Source of the DNA: Candidimonas sp. SYP-B2681
GTDB lineage: Bacteria; Pseudomonadota; Gammaproteobacteria; Burkholderiales; Burkholderiaceae_B
Assembly (NCBI RefSeq): GCF_003971065.1
Contig: NZ_RYDV01000008.1
Span: 62,001-126,000, forward strand
Length of the DNA stretch: 64,000 nucleotides
Reading direction: 5' to 3'
The first letter of the stretch is position 1. Every line of letters begins with the position of its first letter. Positions 18,082-27,051 of the stretch are shown here, in pieces. The translations under genes were made by a program, and so were the position numbers. The notes under the pieces were generated by a model. It searched no databases. It had not been told where the DNA came from and saw nothing but the letters and a program-made list of their open reading frames with translations.

Positions 18082-18286
18082 CGGGTTGGGGGAGGCTGGA
18101 CGAAAGTTTGAGCGCGCCGGCCAAACGCTCTGGGTCGGGGAAGAGAGGGCCCGCCTGTTTGAGCCATAAGCACAGGCCACAGGCCTGGCGTGGCGAGTTT
18201 GGGCCCGCCCCGAGCCAGGGCGATTGGTCGGGCAGTCCGGCGAAGCGCGGACCGCAGCGATCTTTCGTCCAGCCTCCCCCAACCCG
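18082..18286 (-). repeat. Nested palindromic element, copy B (possible structured RNA)
   Basis: A 205-bp palindrome whose outer arms 18082-18106 and 18262-18286 are complementary over 25 bp without mismatch. Read on the minus strand it has the same parts as copy A: side hairpin (18235-18252), TGCCCG (18229-18234), a middle helix, AAACTC (18195-18200), a 5-bp helix (18190-18194 with 18163-18167, one mismatch), an apical hairpin with CAGGCC/GGCCTG, and TCAAACA (18156-18162). It begins 169 nt after the stop of the minus-strand phosphomutase gene, in the same orientation. The apical hairpin sequence differs from the other copies. Confidence 0.7.
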
Positions 18287-18288
18287 TG

Positions 18289-18401
18289 GCACCGATTTAA
18301 GAAACGTTGCACCAATTTACGAAGTTGCGCCAAGGAACGTTGCGCTTATTTAAGAACTGACGCACCGACTTAAGGATTGACGCACCGACTTAAGAACTTA
18401 T
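18289..18401. repeat. Degenerate 20-bp tandem repeats
   Basis: Units of GCACCGACTTAAGAACTGAC type. The clearest are 18289-18308, 18342-18361, 18362-18381 and 18382-18401, with two degenerate or shortened units at 18309-18341. The array starts 2 bp after palindromic element B and lies between it and the 3' end of the phosphomutase gene. Confidence 0.85.
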
Positions 18402-18455
18402 TAATGCCGGCCACCTGTGCCAAATCACCCTAACTTCGAATTCAGGCACCGCCTC

Positions 18456-19874
18456 TTAGAACGGCAGTGCAATCTCTGGCACCAAGGCCGTCAACGCCTG
18501 CCGGAATTCTAGCTTGATCCGTTCCAACGCTTCCGGCGTTTCGCCCTCGAACCGTAAGACTACGACTGGCGTGGTGTTTGAGGCCCGGGCGAGACCGAAG
18601 CCATCGGTGTATTCGGCTCGGACGCCGTCTATGGTGTTAATGCTTGTGGCATTTGGGAAATCGCCTTCCTTCTGAAGACGGGCGATGAGGGCGTGGGGTT
18701 CGCCTTCCTGCATTTCCAGTTTCAACTCCGGTGTGGAAATATCCTGTGGCAGGGCTTCCAGCAGGACGGAAGGGTCATCGTGGCGCGACAGAATTTCGAG
18801 TAGACGGGTGCCCGTGTACAGACCATCGTCGAAACCGTACCAGCGCTCTTTGAAGAAAATGTGACCGCTCATCTCTCCGGCCAGTGGGGCGCCTGTTTCT
18901 GCCAGCTTCGCCTTAATCATCGAATGACCGGTTTGCCACATCAGCGGCTTGCCGCCAGCCCGCTTAATCGATCTCGCCACGTGCCGGCTGCATTTGACGT
19001 CGAAAATAATCGTAGAGCCCGGATCGCGTTGCAGGATATCGAGCGCGTACAGAATCAATTGACGGTCCGGCCAGATAATTTCGCCGGATTTCGTCACGAC
19101 CCCAAGTCGATCAGCATCGCCATCGAAGGCCAGGCCAATTTCGCAGTCGGTTTCTTTTACGTGACGGATCAAATCTTGCAGATTATGCGGGTCCGCGGGG
19201 TCCGGATGGTGATTAGGGAAAGTGCCATCCACCTCGCAGAAAAGTTCGTCAACTTCGCAACCCAGCTTCGTGAACAGCTGCCTTGCCAGCACGCCTCCCA
19301 CACCATTGCCGCAGTCGATCGCGATTTTCATGGGCCGGGCAAGCTTTACGTCTGAACAAATGCGGTCGACGTATGTGTCGATCAGATCGATCGTGGTGCC
19401 CTTGCCGTGCGTTGCCTGCCTTGCGTTGCGATCCAGACGGTTCATCGTGTGCTTCAGTGCCTGGATGTCGGCACCATGCAAGGTCTTGCCGCCCATCATC
19501 ATCTTGAAGCCGTTGTAGTTGGGCGGATTATGGCTTCCCGTGATGGCGACGCCCGACCCTGTCTTTCGTACGTGCGTTGCAAAGTAAACTAGCGGCGTGG
19601 GCACCATGCCTATATCGATGGTGTTGATACCGCCTTGCTGCAGGCCTTCCCGCAGGGCTGCGGCGAGGTCGGGGCTGCTCAATCGTCCATCGTAGCCCAC
19701 CACCAGTGCGGCAATGCCCTCGGCGCGGGCGCGCTCTGCAAGGGCGAGACCTAAAAGACGGGCGAAGTCCGGATTGAGCTGTTCGGGCACCGTGCCGCGG
19801 ATATCGTAGGCTTTGAATACGGCGTCGGGTAAGGGCTGATTATCGATCACGAGCAATTCCTTCACAAAAATCAT
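18456..19874 (-). CDS. Phosphomannomutase/phosphoglucomutase
   Basis: Alpha-D-phosphohexomutase of the AlgC/ManB type, interconverting hexose 1- and 6-phosphates to feed nucleotide-sugar synthesis. The four family signatures are present: active-site serine loop TGSHNPPNYNGFK, metal-binding DGDADRLG, sugar-binding GEMSGHIFF, and a C-terminal phosphate-binding region (RASNTTPVVVLRFE). The 472-residue frame starts at ATG 19874; KAYDIRG follows near the N-terminus as usual. It is convergent with the orphan gene and lies just beyond the polysaccharide operon, whose sugars it may support. Confidence 0.9.
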   Translation of the reverse strand: MIFVKELLVIDNQPLPDAVFKAYDIRGTVPEQLNPDFARLLGLALAERARAEGIAALVVGYDGRLSSPDLAAALREGLQQGGINTIDIGMVPTPLVYFATHVRKTGSGVAITGSHNPPNYNGFKMMMGGKTLHGADIQALKHTMNRLDRNARQATHGKGTTIDLIDTYVDRICSDVKLARPMKIAIDCGNGVGGVLARQLFTKLGCEVDELFCEVDGTFPNHHPDPADPHNLQDLIRHVKETDCEIGLAFDGDADRLGVVTKSGEIIWPDRQLILYALDILQRDPGSTIIFDVKCSRHVARSIKRAGGKPLMWQTGHSMIKAKLAETGAPLAGEMSGHIFFKERWYGFDDGLYTGTRLLEILSRHDDPSVLLEALPQDISTPELKLEMQEGEPHALIARLQKEGDFPNATSINTIDGVRAEYTDGFGLARASNTTPVVVLRFEGETPEALERIKLEFRQALTALVPEIALPF

Positions 19875-19995
19875 TGGATTGAGTGCGATTATCCCGGATT
19901 CTGTCGGCGAGTGCCCGCCGCAGGTATCGCTCGGCGATAGTCTGTATCTGCCTTAGAATGCAATTCTAAGCATTTCATTCGTGGAAAGGGAAGTA

Positions 19996-21414
19996 ATGAG
20001 TCTTGTAGACGAACTAGTTCAGATGTTGGGTCGGCCATATGTCGTGACCGGCGAAGAGGCAATGGCGTCTTATACCGTTGATTGGCGTGGCCGATATAGC
20101 GGTCATGCACTGGCCGTCGTGAAGCCGGGCTCGACCGACGAAGTCGCACAGGTGGTGCGATGGTGCGCGGAAAACAGGGTGCCCATGGTCCCTCAGGGCG
20201 GCAATACCGGGTTGTGCGGTGGCGCAACGCCCGATGCCAGTGGCCGTGCGGTGGTCGTCTCCCTAACCCGTTTGAACCAGATTCGCAGCGTTGATACCGA
20301 TAATGACACCATGGTGGTGGAAGCTGGCTGTATTTTGCAATCGGTGCAGCAGGCGGCTCGCGATGTCGACCGGCTTTTCCCCTTGAGCCTTGCAGCGGAG
20401 GGTAGTTGTACGCTGGGCGGCAATCTGGCCACGAATGCGGGCGGCACACAAGTATTGCGTTATGGCAATGCACGCGACCTCGTGTTGGGTCTGGAAGTGG
20501 TTACGGCGCAAGGTGAAATTTGGCATGGGCTACGCGGGCTGCGCAAAGATAACACCGGCTACGATCTGCGCAATTTATATATCGGCAGCGAGGGCACGCT
20601 AGGCATTATTACCGCAGCGACCGTTAAACTTTATCCACTGCCCGTAGCGCAATGCACGGCGCTGCTGGCGTTGAACGCTGTAGAGGACGCGGTAACGGTG
20701 TTGTCGGCCGCACGCAAGGGCTTCGGTGCGGCGTTAACGGGCTTCGAGCTTATCGCTGGCGAATGCCTGCAGGGGGTGGTTACGTGCTATCCGCAACAGC
20801 GGATTCCCTTCGAGGGCGCTTCAGCCGGTCTGCCTTGGTATGCCTTGCTGGAGTTGTCGGACAGTGAAAGTGAAGCGCATGCGCGCGAGCGGTTCGAGGC
20901 GGTCGTGGGCGACGCCATCGAAGCTGGCCTGGTGCTCGACGCCGTTATTGCTGAAAACATTACACAAAGCGAATCGCTGTGGCACCTGCGTGAAAGCATA
21001 CCATTGGCCGAAAAAGCGTTCGGCAAAAGTATTAAACACGACGTGTCCATTCCGGTGTCGCTGATGGCCGAATTTGTCGAAACCACTAACGCCTTGTTGC
21101 AAGAACGTTTTCCCGGTATTCAGCACGTCATTTTCGGGCACCTGGGCGACGGCAACTTACATTACAACGTTGCCAAGGGTCAGGCATTTTCTGAAGAAGG
21201 GCTTTTGGCCAAGCAAAACGCCATTTACGAAGTGGTGCACGACAGCGTGCACCGTTTCGGTGGCTCGATCAGCGCCGAGCATGGGGTAGGGCAATTAAAG
21301 CGAGATCTTTTGCCCCGCTACAAAGACCCCACCGAGCTCGCGCTGATGCGGCGGATCAAGCATGCGCTTGATCCGGACGGGTTAATGAACCCTGGAAAAA
21401 TGCTGGCGTCTTGA
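19996..21414 (+). CDS. FAD-linked 2-hydroxyacid dehydrogenase (GlcD/D2HGDH-like)
   Basis: Flavoprotein of the vanillyl-alcohol-oxidase fold, related to glycolate oxidase GlcD and D-2-hydroxyglutarate dehydrogenase. The FAD domain has VPQGGNTGLCGGATP and GGNLATNAGGTQVLRYGNAR; the C-terminal cap has FGHLGDGNLHYN and ISAEHGVGQLKR, the metal and substrate motifs of this group. ATG 19996 is preferred because a GGAAAGGGAAG site lies just upstream; GTG 19981 is possible. It is 472 aa. Divergent from the mutase gene and without a GlcE/GlcF partner, so a single-subunit D-2-hydroxyacid enzyme is more likely than glycolate oxidase. Confidence 0.85.
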   Translation: MSLVDELVQMLGRPYVVTGEEAMASYTVDWRGRYSGHALAVVKPGSTDEVAQVVRWCAENRVPMVPQGGNTGLCGGATPDASGRAVVVSLTRLNQIRSVDTDNDTMVVEAGCILQSVQQAARDVDRLFPLSLAAEGSCTLGGNLATNAGGTQVLRYGNARDLVLGLEVVTAQGEIWHGLRGLRKDNTGYDLRNLYIGSEGTLGIITAATVKLYPLPVAQCTALLALNAVEDAVTVLSAARKGFGAALTGFELIAGECLQGVVTCYPQQRIPFEGASAGLPWYALLELSDSESEAHARERFEAVVGDAIEAGLVLDAVIAENITQSESLWHLRESIPLAEKAFGKSIKHDVSIPVSLMAEFVETTNALLQERFPGIQHVIFGHLGDGNLHYNVAKGQAFSEEGLLAKQNAIYEVVHDSVHRFGGSISAEHGVGQLKRDLLPRYKDPTELALMRRIKHALDPDGLMNPGKMLAS

Positions 21415-21424
21415 AGGCGTTTAT

Positions 21425-22744
21425 TTAGAATCGCGCCGGTAATACGGTGCCGGCGCATTCTCCCAGGCTAATTGAAGGGTAGCCCGGTTTACTGCATCGG
21501 GCGCGCAAAATGACTTCATCATTATCTTGAAGGAAAGTGCGTTCTTCGCCCCACGGCAAGGTAACGGGCTTTTTGCCGCCCTGGTTCAGCTCCAGAAGGG
21601 ATCCTTCCTGGCCAGGATTGGGCCCGGAAAGCGTACCAGTTCCCAGCAGATCGCCGGCCTGCAGATTACAGCCATTGACGGTGTGGTGCGCCAGCAGCTG
21701 GGCGACGGTCCAGTAGGCTTCCTTGAAATTGCTGCTCGACAGAAGAGCCGGTTCTGTCTTGCTGGAGCGAGACTGCTGCGTGCTGAGCAAAACGTCGAGC
21801 GTAATATCGAATACACCTGCCTCTTTGTTGTCAGGCGAGCTTAGGTAAGCCAAGGGCTGAGGGTCGTTCGGATTGCGCTGGAATGCCGTTCGAAAGGGTG
21901 CCAGAGCTTCAAGGGTGACGATCCACGGCGAGATGGTGCTGGCAAAGTTTTTGGCCAGGAAAGGGCCCAGTGGCTGGTATTCCCAGGCCTGCAGGTCGCG
22001 TGCGGACCAGTCATTCAGTATGCACAGGCCAAACACATGCGATTCTGCGTCGCTTACCGTAATTCGCTCGCCTTGGGCATTGCCTTGGCCTACGAAAATT
22101 CCCAGCTCAAGTTCATAGTCCAGACGTTCGCATGGGCCAAATCCCGGTTCGCTGTTCTCGTTGGCAGGGCGCGTCTGCCCGATTGGCCGTGGAAATTTCT
22201 GGCCCGATACACCAATGCTGGAAGCCCGGCCGTGATAGCCAATAGGCACCCATTTATAGTTGGGAAGCAAAGGGTTGTCTGGGCGAAACTGTTTTCCGAC
22301 TGCCGTGGCGTGATGCAGCGAAATATAAAAGTCGGTGTAGTCACCGATGCGTGCCGGTAAGGAAAACTCAAGGTCAGCCTGAGGAATCAATAATGGAGCC
22401 AGTGTCTGTTGCATTGGCGACCCGGCACGTAAGGCCCGTGAAAGCTCCAGGCGCAACGCCGACCAGTGGGCCTGACCTAGGCTCATCAAATCATTCAGCT
22501 GACTGGACTGGCAGGCGGCAAGGGCTACGCCGGCCATGCCGTCCCAAGGTTTGGTTTGTGCCAGCGCAGCCAGATCCAGGGCCTGGTCTCCGATTGCTAC
22601 GCCTGGGCGAAAACCTTCTGAACTGCCTGCTTTGCGAAAAACCCCGAATGGCAGGTTCTGGACGGGGAAGCCATTGTCGGGGACGTTGGCCGAGGCGACC
22701 CAGCTTTCAAGAGTCGGTTCGTGTGTTTCATTCAAATAAGCCAT
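21425..22744 (-). CDS. fahA: Fumarylacetoacetase
   Basis: Last step of homogentisate breakdown: hydrolyses fumarylacetoacetate to fumarate and acetoacetate. The N-terminal domain (LPFGVF) and catalytic core are visible: DYTDFYISLHHATAVGKQFR, PIGYHGRASS, DYELELGIFVG, NDWSARDLQAWEY and LGPFLAKNF, which hold the Ca2+ and substrate ligands. Length 439 is normal. Last gene of the minus-strand aromatic operon, 18 nt after hmgA. No maleylacetoacetate isomerase is in the window, so the cis-trans isomerisation enzyme must be encoded elsewhere. Confidence 0.95.
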   Translation of the reverse strand: MAYLNETHEPTLESWVASANVPDNGFPVQNLPFGVFRKAGSSEGFRPGVAIGDQALDLAALAQTKPWDGMAGVALAACQSSQLNDLMSLGQAHWSALRLELSRALRAGSPMQQTLAPLLIPQADLEFSLPARIGDYTDFYISLHHATAVGKQFRPDNPLLPNYKWVPIGYHGRASSIGVSGQKFPRPIGQTRPANENSEPGFGPCERLDYELELGIFVGQGNAQGERITVSDAESHVFGLCILNDWSARDLQAWEYQPLGPFLAKNFASTISPWIVTLEALAPFRTAFQRNPNDPQPLAYLSSPDNKEAGVFDITLDVLLSTQQSRSSKTEPALLSSSNFKEAYWTVAQLLAHHTVNGCNLQAGDLLGTGTLSGPNPGQEGSLLELNQGGKKPVTLPWGEERTFLQDNDEVILRARCSKPGYPSISLGECAGTVLPARF

Positions 22745-22762
22745 GCAAAATCCTGTGAATTC

Positions 22763-24064
22763 TTACTGTTTACTGGGGTCAAAATGCTTCTTGAACCCCG
22801 CCCATGCCTGATCGTAATCAGTCTGGAGCGCTTCGGACGCCAGCGCAGCTGACGTGGGACGTATAACGCGGCGTGTTTCAAACATGAACGCCATCGTATC
22901 GCGGATGTAATGAGGCTTGCTGATGTCGGCCGTTGACGCTTTTTCAAAGGTATCGACGTCGGGGCCGTGCGGACTCATGCAGTTGTGTAAGCTCGCGCCG
23001 CCTGGCGAGAAGCCTTCGGCCTTTGCATCGTAGACACCCTGAATCAAGCCCATGAATTCTCCGGCAATATTGCGGTGGAACCATGGCGGGCGGAAGGTGT
23101 TTTCCATGACCAGAACGCGTGGTGGAAAGATAGCAAAATCCATATTGGCGGCACCCGGGGTGTCGGACGGCGACGTAAGCACCGTAAAGATGCAAGGATC
23201 CGGGTGATCATAGCTGATCGAGCCTATCGTGTTGAACTGGCGCAAGTCATATTTGTACGGGGCATTGGTTCCGTGCCAGGCAACAACGTCCAAAGGCGAG
23301 TGCGACAATGACGTCCGCCAAAAGCCGCCGGTAAATTTGGCAACAAGTTCAAAGTCGCCCTCAACGTCTTCGTACCATGCCACGGGTGTCTTGAAGTCGC
23401 GAACATTAGCCAGGCCATTTGACCCGATGGGGCCTAATTCTGGCGGCCGCAATACGGCGCCGAAATTCTCTAGCATGTAGCCCCGAGCGGTTGCGTCAAG
23501 AACCTCAACCCGAAAGCGCACGCCGCGAGGGATCACCGCGATTTCGCAGGGTTCGATGTCGATGAGCCCCAGTTCGGTCGCCAGGCGTAAGCGGCCCTCT
23601 TGCGGCACGATGAGCATTTCAGCGTCGGCGTTGTAGAAGAAGCGGCCGGTCATCGAGCGGTTGGCAACATACAGATTGATGCTGACTCCGCTAAGGTCGT
23701 CGCAGTTGCCGTTGCCGGCCCACGTTGTCATGCCTTCAATGAAGTCGGTGGGAGCCGCCGGGATCTCGAGCGGACTCCAGCGCAGGCGGTTAGGCGTGAC
23801 GGGGCCCGAGCCGAATTGATGTAGCCACGATGTCGCGCCTTCGAAAGGCTCGAAAGGTTTTTGTAAGGCGGCTGGATGAATGCGATACAACCAGGAACGG
23901 CGGCTCTCGGCACGCGGAACGGTGAAAGCGGTGCCCGACAGTTGCTCGGCATATAAACCATACGGGCAGACCTGCGGCGAGTTGCGACCTATGGGCAGGG
24001 CGCCCGGGAGCGCTTCGGTCGAGCAACTGTTGCCGAAGCCGGATTGATATTCAAGGGAAGTCAT
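22763..24064 (-). CDS. hmgA: Homogentisate 1,2-dioxygenase
   Basis: Fe(II) ring-cleaving dioxygenase that turns homogentisate into maleylacetoacetate. The start [20 protein letters not shown] is diagnostic for the family, as are [11 protein letters not shown] near the N-terminus, [12 protein letters not shown] and [15 protein letters not shown] around the metal site, and the C-terminal [16 protein letters not shown]. Length 433 is typical. It lies 24 nt downstream of the small DUF2783-like gene, within a five-gene operon for homogentisate formation and degradation. Confidence 0.97.
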   Translation of the reverse strand: MTSLEYQSGFGNSCSTEALPGALPIGRNSPQVCPYGLYAEQLSGTAFTVPRAESRRSWLYRIHPAALQKPFEPFEGATSWLHQFGSGPVTPNRLRWSPLEIPAAPTDFIEGMTTWAGNGNCDDLSGVSINLYVANRSMTGRFFYNADAEMLIVPQEGRLRLATELGLIDIEPCEIAVIPRGVRFRVEVLDATARGYMLENFGAVLRPPELGPIGSNGLANVRDFKTPVAWYEDVEGDFELVAKFTGGFWRTSLSHSPLDVVAWHGTNAPYKYDLRQFNTIGSISYDHPDPCIFTVLTSPSDTPGAANMDFAIFPPRVLVMENTFRPPWFHRNIAGEFMGLIQGVYDAKAEGFSPGGASLHNCMSPHGPDVDTFEKASTADISKPHYIRDTMAFMFETRRVIRPTSAALASEALQTDYDQAWAGFKKHFDPSKQ

Positions 24065-24088
24065 GTTGGATAGCTCCGTGAGAAGGCT

Positions 24089-24295
24089 TTAGTCAGTCTG
24101 TTCTATGGTTGCCCGTGCTTTCTGGAACGCATCGCTGACGATGTCGAGCTTACCGATGTGATTTGACAGAAGCAGTACCAAAGCCGCATTCATGGCGTGG
24201 CTTTGTTCAGTCGTCAAATCGCGGTGCGCGTCGATCAGGCGTTCATAGAATTCATCGGGCACAGAAAAGTTCGATAGTGTGGATAATTCGGTCAT
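24089..24295 (-). CDS. Small DUF2783-like protein, candidate MhaB coupling subunit
   Basis: A 68-residue protein, largely helical by sequence, of the DUF2783 type found next to FAD monooxygenases. It overlaps the monooxygenase gene by 4 nt (ATGA), a sign of translational coupling. In Pseudomonas putida U, 3-hydroxyphenylacetate is hydroxylated to homogentisate by MhaA (about 64 kDa flavoprotein) with MhaB, a coupling protein of about 7 kDa, encoded beside hmg genes. Size, position and order here fit MhaB well, but the assignment rests on context rather than on a diagnostic motif. Confidence 0.75.
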   Translation of the reverse strand: MTELSTLSNFSVPDEFYERLIDAHRDLTTEQSHAMNAALVLLLSNHIGKLDIVSDAFQKARATIEQTD

Positions 24296-25974
24296 GGCTG
24301 CTCCGATGGGTATGAACCGGTGGCCCGATTCAACGCCAATACGATGTTTTGGGCCTTGACTGCACGCCAGCGCGCTGCAATATGCTGATCAGGCCGTAGC
24401 AGGTAGCAGGCGCCATCCCGTGCATCGTAGCGTCTGGACAGCACACCATCATGGTCGATGACCGTGTTAAGGTGGCCGGGCGCCTTATGGGCAAGATCGG
24501 AGCCTAAGACCAGCAGCACCTTGATATCAAGAGGTTGGGCGGCCAAGCTGGCCAGCTGCGCCAGTACGGCGGAATCGGGCAAGCGTACCGGGCAAAAAAT
24601 AACCACAGCGAAGTGGCCGTCTAGTTGGCTTAGCCACCAACCCGGCTCGCCACCCAGCGTAACGGGGCCATCCGGCGCCACCGCGCCCAGTGGCAGGCTG
24701 CTACAGAACTCGTCGGCGTCTGGCGTGTTAAGCGTGGAATCCGTGTAAAAAGTGGGCATGGAAAGCCGGCCGCTGTTGACCAGCTTGCGTGCAAATTCGT
24801 AATTCCTGGCCAGCCGTAAAGTGGTGTTTCTGAAGAGCAGGCTGATTTCGCTTTTTGGCGTTATGAAATCCGTTGATCGTGACGAGTTCAGTATGTTTTC
24901 GTCGGCTGCCTGCTCGCGCTCGGCGGCGTAAGTATTCATAAGCGTGTCCGGGGCCAGGCCTCGCACTACCAGATCAAGCTTCCAGACCAGGTTGTCGGCA
25001 TCTTGGACCCCGCTATTGGCTCCGCGCGCTCCGAAGGGCGAAACGCGATGCGCTGCATCGCCTGCAAACAGTATGCGACCGTGCCGGAATTTTTCCATGC
25101 GTTCGCAGGCGAAGGTATATACGCTTACCCATTCCAATTCGAACTGTGCATCTTGACCGAGCAGGGCACGAATCCGCGGTATGACTTTTTCGGGCTTGAC
25201 CTCTTCGACCGGGTCGGCATCCCAGCCTAGTTGGAAATCAGTCCGCCATACATTGTCGGGCTGACTATGCAGTAATACCGACTGATTGGGATGAAAGGGC
25301 GGATCAAACCAGAACCAGCGCTCGTGCGGGTAATTGGCCTGGGTCTTGATATCGGCAATAAGGAAGCGGTCCCGAAAAATGCGTCCCCGGCTTTCCTGAC
25401 CTATCATTTTTCGGATTGGCGAACGCGCACCGTCGCAGGCCAGCAGCCAGCCGGCTGTCAGCGTGTAGTGGCCTTCGGGCGTCTCGACAGTGACTTTTAC
25501 GTGATCCCCCTGCGATTCCACCGCGATGGCTTTGTTCTTCCAGCGAAGCTCGATATTCGGATGCGTGGCGGCCTGTTCGTACAGATAGCCCTCGCAATAA
25601 TATTGCTGCAAGTTGATAAACGCAGGCCGCCGGTGTCCTTTTTCTGGAAGCAGGTCGAAGTTCCAAACTTCCTGGCCCTTGAAGTAGATTCGCCCGACGT
25701 TCCAGGAAACGCCCTTGCGGACCATGCGCTCGCCGACGCCTAGCCTATCCCAGATATCTAGCGTGCGTTTTGCAAAACAAATGGCCCGCGAACCGACGGA
25801 CAAACGGCAGTCGTCGTCGATGACCAAGACCCGCTGGCCGTGTTGCGCCAAATCGAGCGCCATGCTTAAGCCCACCGGACCGGCTCCGACGATGACTATG
25901 CCGTGTCGTTCGTCGCTGGCGGCTGGGCGTGGCTGGTATTCAAACTCGAGGGCCTGATAATCGATATCTCCCAC
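24292..25974 (-). CDS. FAD-dependent aromatic hydroxylase, candidate MhaA
   Basis: Class A flavin monooxygenase of the MhpA/PheA type, 560 aa. The FAD signatures are GIVIVGAGPVGLSMALDLAQ near residue 25, a DGARSPIRKMIG (DG) motif, and GRILFAGDAAHRVSPFGARG with the GD motif. A thioredoxin-like C-terminal domain follows, as in MhpA. Because it is transcribed with hmgA and fahA and a 68-aa partner, the likely reaction is hydroxylation of 3-hydroxyphenylacetate to homogentisate, as by MhaA of P. putida U. A related phenolic substrate remains possible. Confidence 0.82.
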   Translation of the reverse strand: MGDIDYQALEFEYQPRPAASDERHGIVIVGAGPVGLSMALDLAQHGQRVLVIDDDCRLSVGSRAICFAKRTLDIWDRLGVGERMVRKGVSWNVGRIYFKGQEVWNFDLLPEKGHRRPAFINLQQYYCEGYLYEQAATHPNIELRWKNKAIAVESQGDHVKVTVETPEGHYTLTAGWLLACDGARSPIRKMIGQESRGRIFRDRFLIADIKTQANYPHERWFWFDPPFHPNQSVLLHSQPDNVWRTDFQLGWDADPVEEVKPEKVIPRIRALLGQDAQFELEWVSVYTFACERMEKFRHGRILFAGDAAHRVSPFGARGANSGVQDADNLVWKLDLVVRGLAPDTLMNTYAAEREQAADENILNSSRSTDFITPKSEISLLFRNTTLRLARNYEFARKLVNSGRLSMPTFYTDSTLNTPDADEFCSSLPLGAVAPDGPVTLGGEPGWWLSQLDGHFAVVIFCPVRLPDSAVLAQLASLAAQPLDIKVLLVLGSDLAHKAPGHLNTVIDHDGVLSRRYDARDGACYLLRPDQHIAARWRAVKAQNIVLALNRATGSYPSEQP

Positions 25975-26011
25975 CCCGATACTCCTTTTCCTGGAATGTT
26001 ATGGGGTTACG

Positions 26012-26968
26012 TTATTTGCCTTCCAGCTGCTTCCACATTTCGATATCGCGTTCGGCGGTCCAGATTCGTGGATCGTCGTAGCCGGTGGCTTCGTCGTACG
26101 CTCGCGATACATCGAATGGCATGCAATGGTCGAAAATCACCCAGTCTGCATAGCGTGGCTTCATGAAGTCGTAGGTTTCGCGATAAATGGATTGCAGATC
26201 TTTGCCTGCGGCGACGCCGCTGTTGACGCACGAGTACAAGTCCGTCAAGAAGGCACGGGTACCAGCCAGCCCTTTGCGCACTTCTTCTGCCGATTTCAGG
26301 GCGGGGCCACGGCCGGGCACCATTTTCTCGGCCTGGAATTCGGCAAGTGTATCGAGGGTGTGGGGCCATTCGCGGAAATAGCAGTCGCCCGCATACGGTG
26401 TTGACTGATATTCGACCAGGTCGCCGGCGAACAATATGCGTTGTTCCGGTAGCCAGGCAATAGTGTCGCCTTTGGTATGGCCGCGACCGACTTGCAGGAT
26501 CTGGACTTCAAGATTGCCCAGGTTGACTGTCATTTCGCCATCGAATGTGATTGTTGGCCAGGTCAGTCCGGGCGGGACGGATTCGACATTGCGGAACAAA
26601 CGCGGGAAGCGGCCAATTTCGCTGGCCTTGTCCTGTTCACCGCGCTCGACGATAAGGTCGTACGTGTCGCGGCTGGCGATGATTTCCTGTGCGTGGTAGG
26701 CAGAGGCGCCCAGCACACGGACGGCGTGATAGTGGGAAAGCAGGATGTACTTGATCGGTTTATCGGTAACTTCCCTGACGCGCCGGATGACGTCTTGTGC
26801 CATCACGGGAGTAGCTTGGGTGTCGATGACCATAACTGAGTCGTCGCCGATGATGATGCCCGAGTTTGGGTCACCTTCGGCCGTATAGGCGTAGGCGTTG
26901 TCTGACAGTTTTTCGAACGATATGACCTTGTCTTCAAGGTCGGCGTGAGAGGCAAATTGTTTGCTCAT
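26012..26968 (-). CDS. MBL-fold metallo-hydrolase with altered metal motif
   Basis: Metallo-beta-lactamase-fold protein of 318 aa, first gene of the operon with the aromatic hydroxylase and hmg genes. The usual HxHxDH motif reads HYHAVR (His79, His81, then Val83 and Arg84), so the Asp and His of metal site 2 are absent. His164 (GRGHTKGD) and Asp183 (FAGDLVEYQ) are kept. This may bind one metal or none, or use it differently. The substrate is unknown; the operon suggests an aromatic-acid thioester or lactone. It lies 37 nt upstream of the monooxygenase gene. Confidence 0.82.
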   Translation of the reverse strand: MSKQFASHADLEDKVISFEKLSDNAYAYTAEGDPNSGIIIGDDSVMVIDTQATPVMAQDVIRRVREVTDKPIKYILLSHYHAVRVLGASAYHAQEIIASRDTYDLIVERGEQDKASEIGRFPRLFRNVESVPPGLTWPTITFDGEMTVNLGNLEVQILQVGRGHTKGDTIAWLPEQRILFAGDLVEYQSTPYAGDCYFREWPHTLDTLAEFQAEKMVPGRGPALKSAEEVRKGLAGTRAFLTDLYSCVNSGVAAGKDLQSIYRETYDFMKPRYADWVIFDHCMPFDVSRAYDEATGYDDPRIWTAERDIEMWKQLEGK

Positions 26969-27009
26969 TGAATTGGAGTCTCCGTGTAATGGTAAAAATA
27001 TATCCCACT

Positions 27010-27045
27010 ATTCGTTTATATGCAATGGATTCGTTATAAACGAAT
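27010..27045. promoter_or_regulatory. IclR-like palindromic operator for the aromatic operon
   Basis: ATTCGTTTATA at 27010-27020 and its exact inverse TATAAACGAAT at 27035-27045, with a direct copy of ATTCGTT at 27029-27035. It sits 42 nt upstream of the first gene of the minus-strand operon, inside the short gap to mutM. Multiple repeats of this sort are common for IclR-family regulators of homogentisate and protocatechuate genes; no regulator gene is nearby. Confidence 0.6.
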
Positions 27046-27051
27046 ATAGGC

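Noticed and set aside
15659-18401. CRISPR array in the repeat-rich interval
   Set aside because: The arrays are 13-bp and 20-bp units joined head to tail without spacers, and no cas gene is near.
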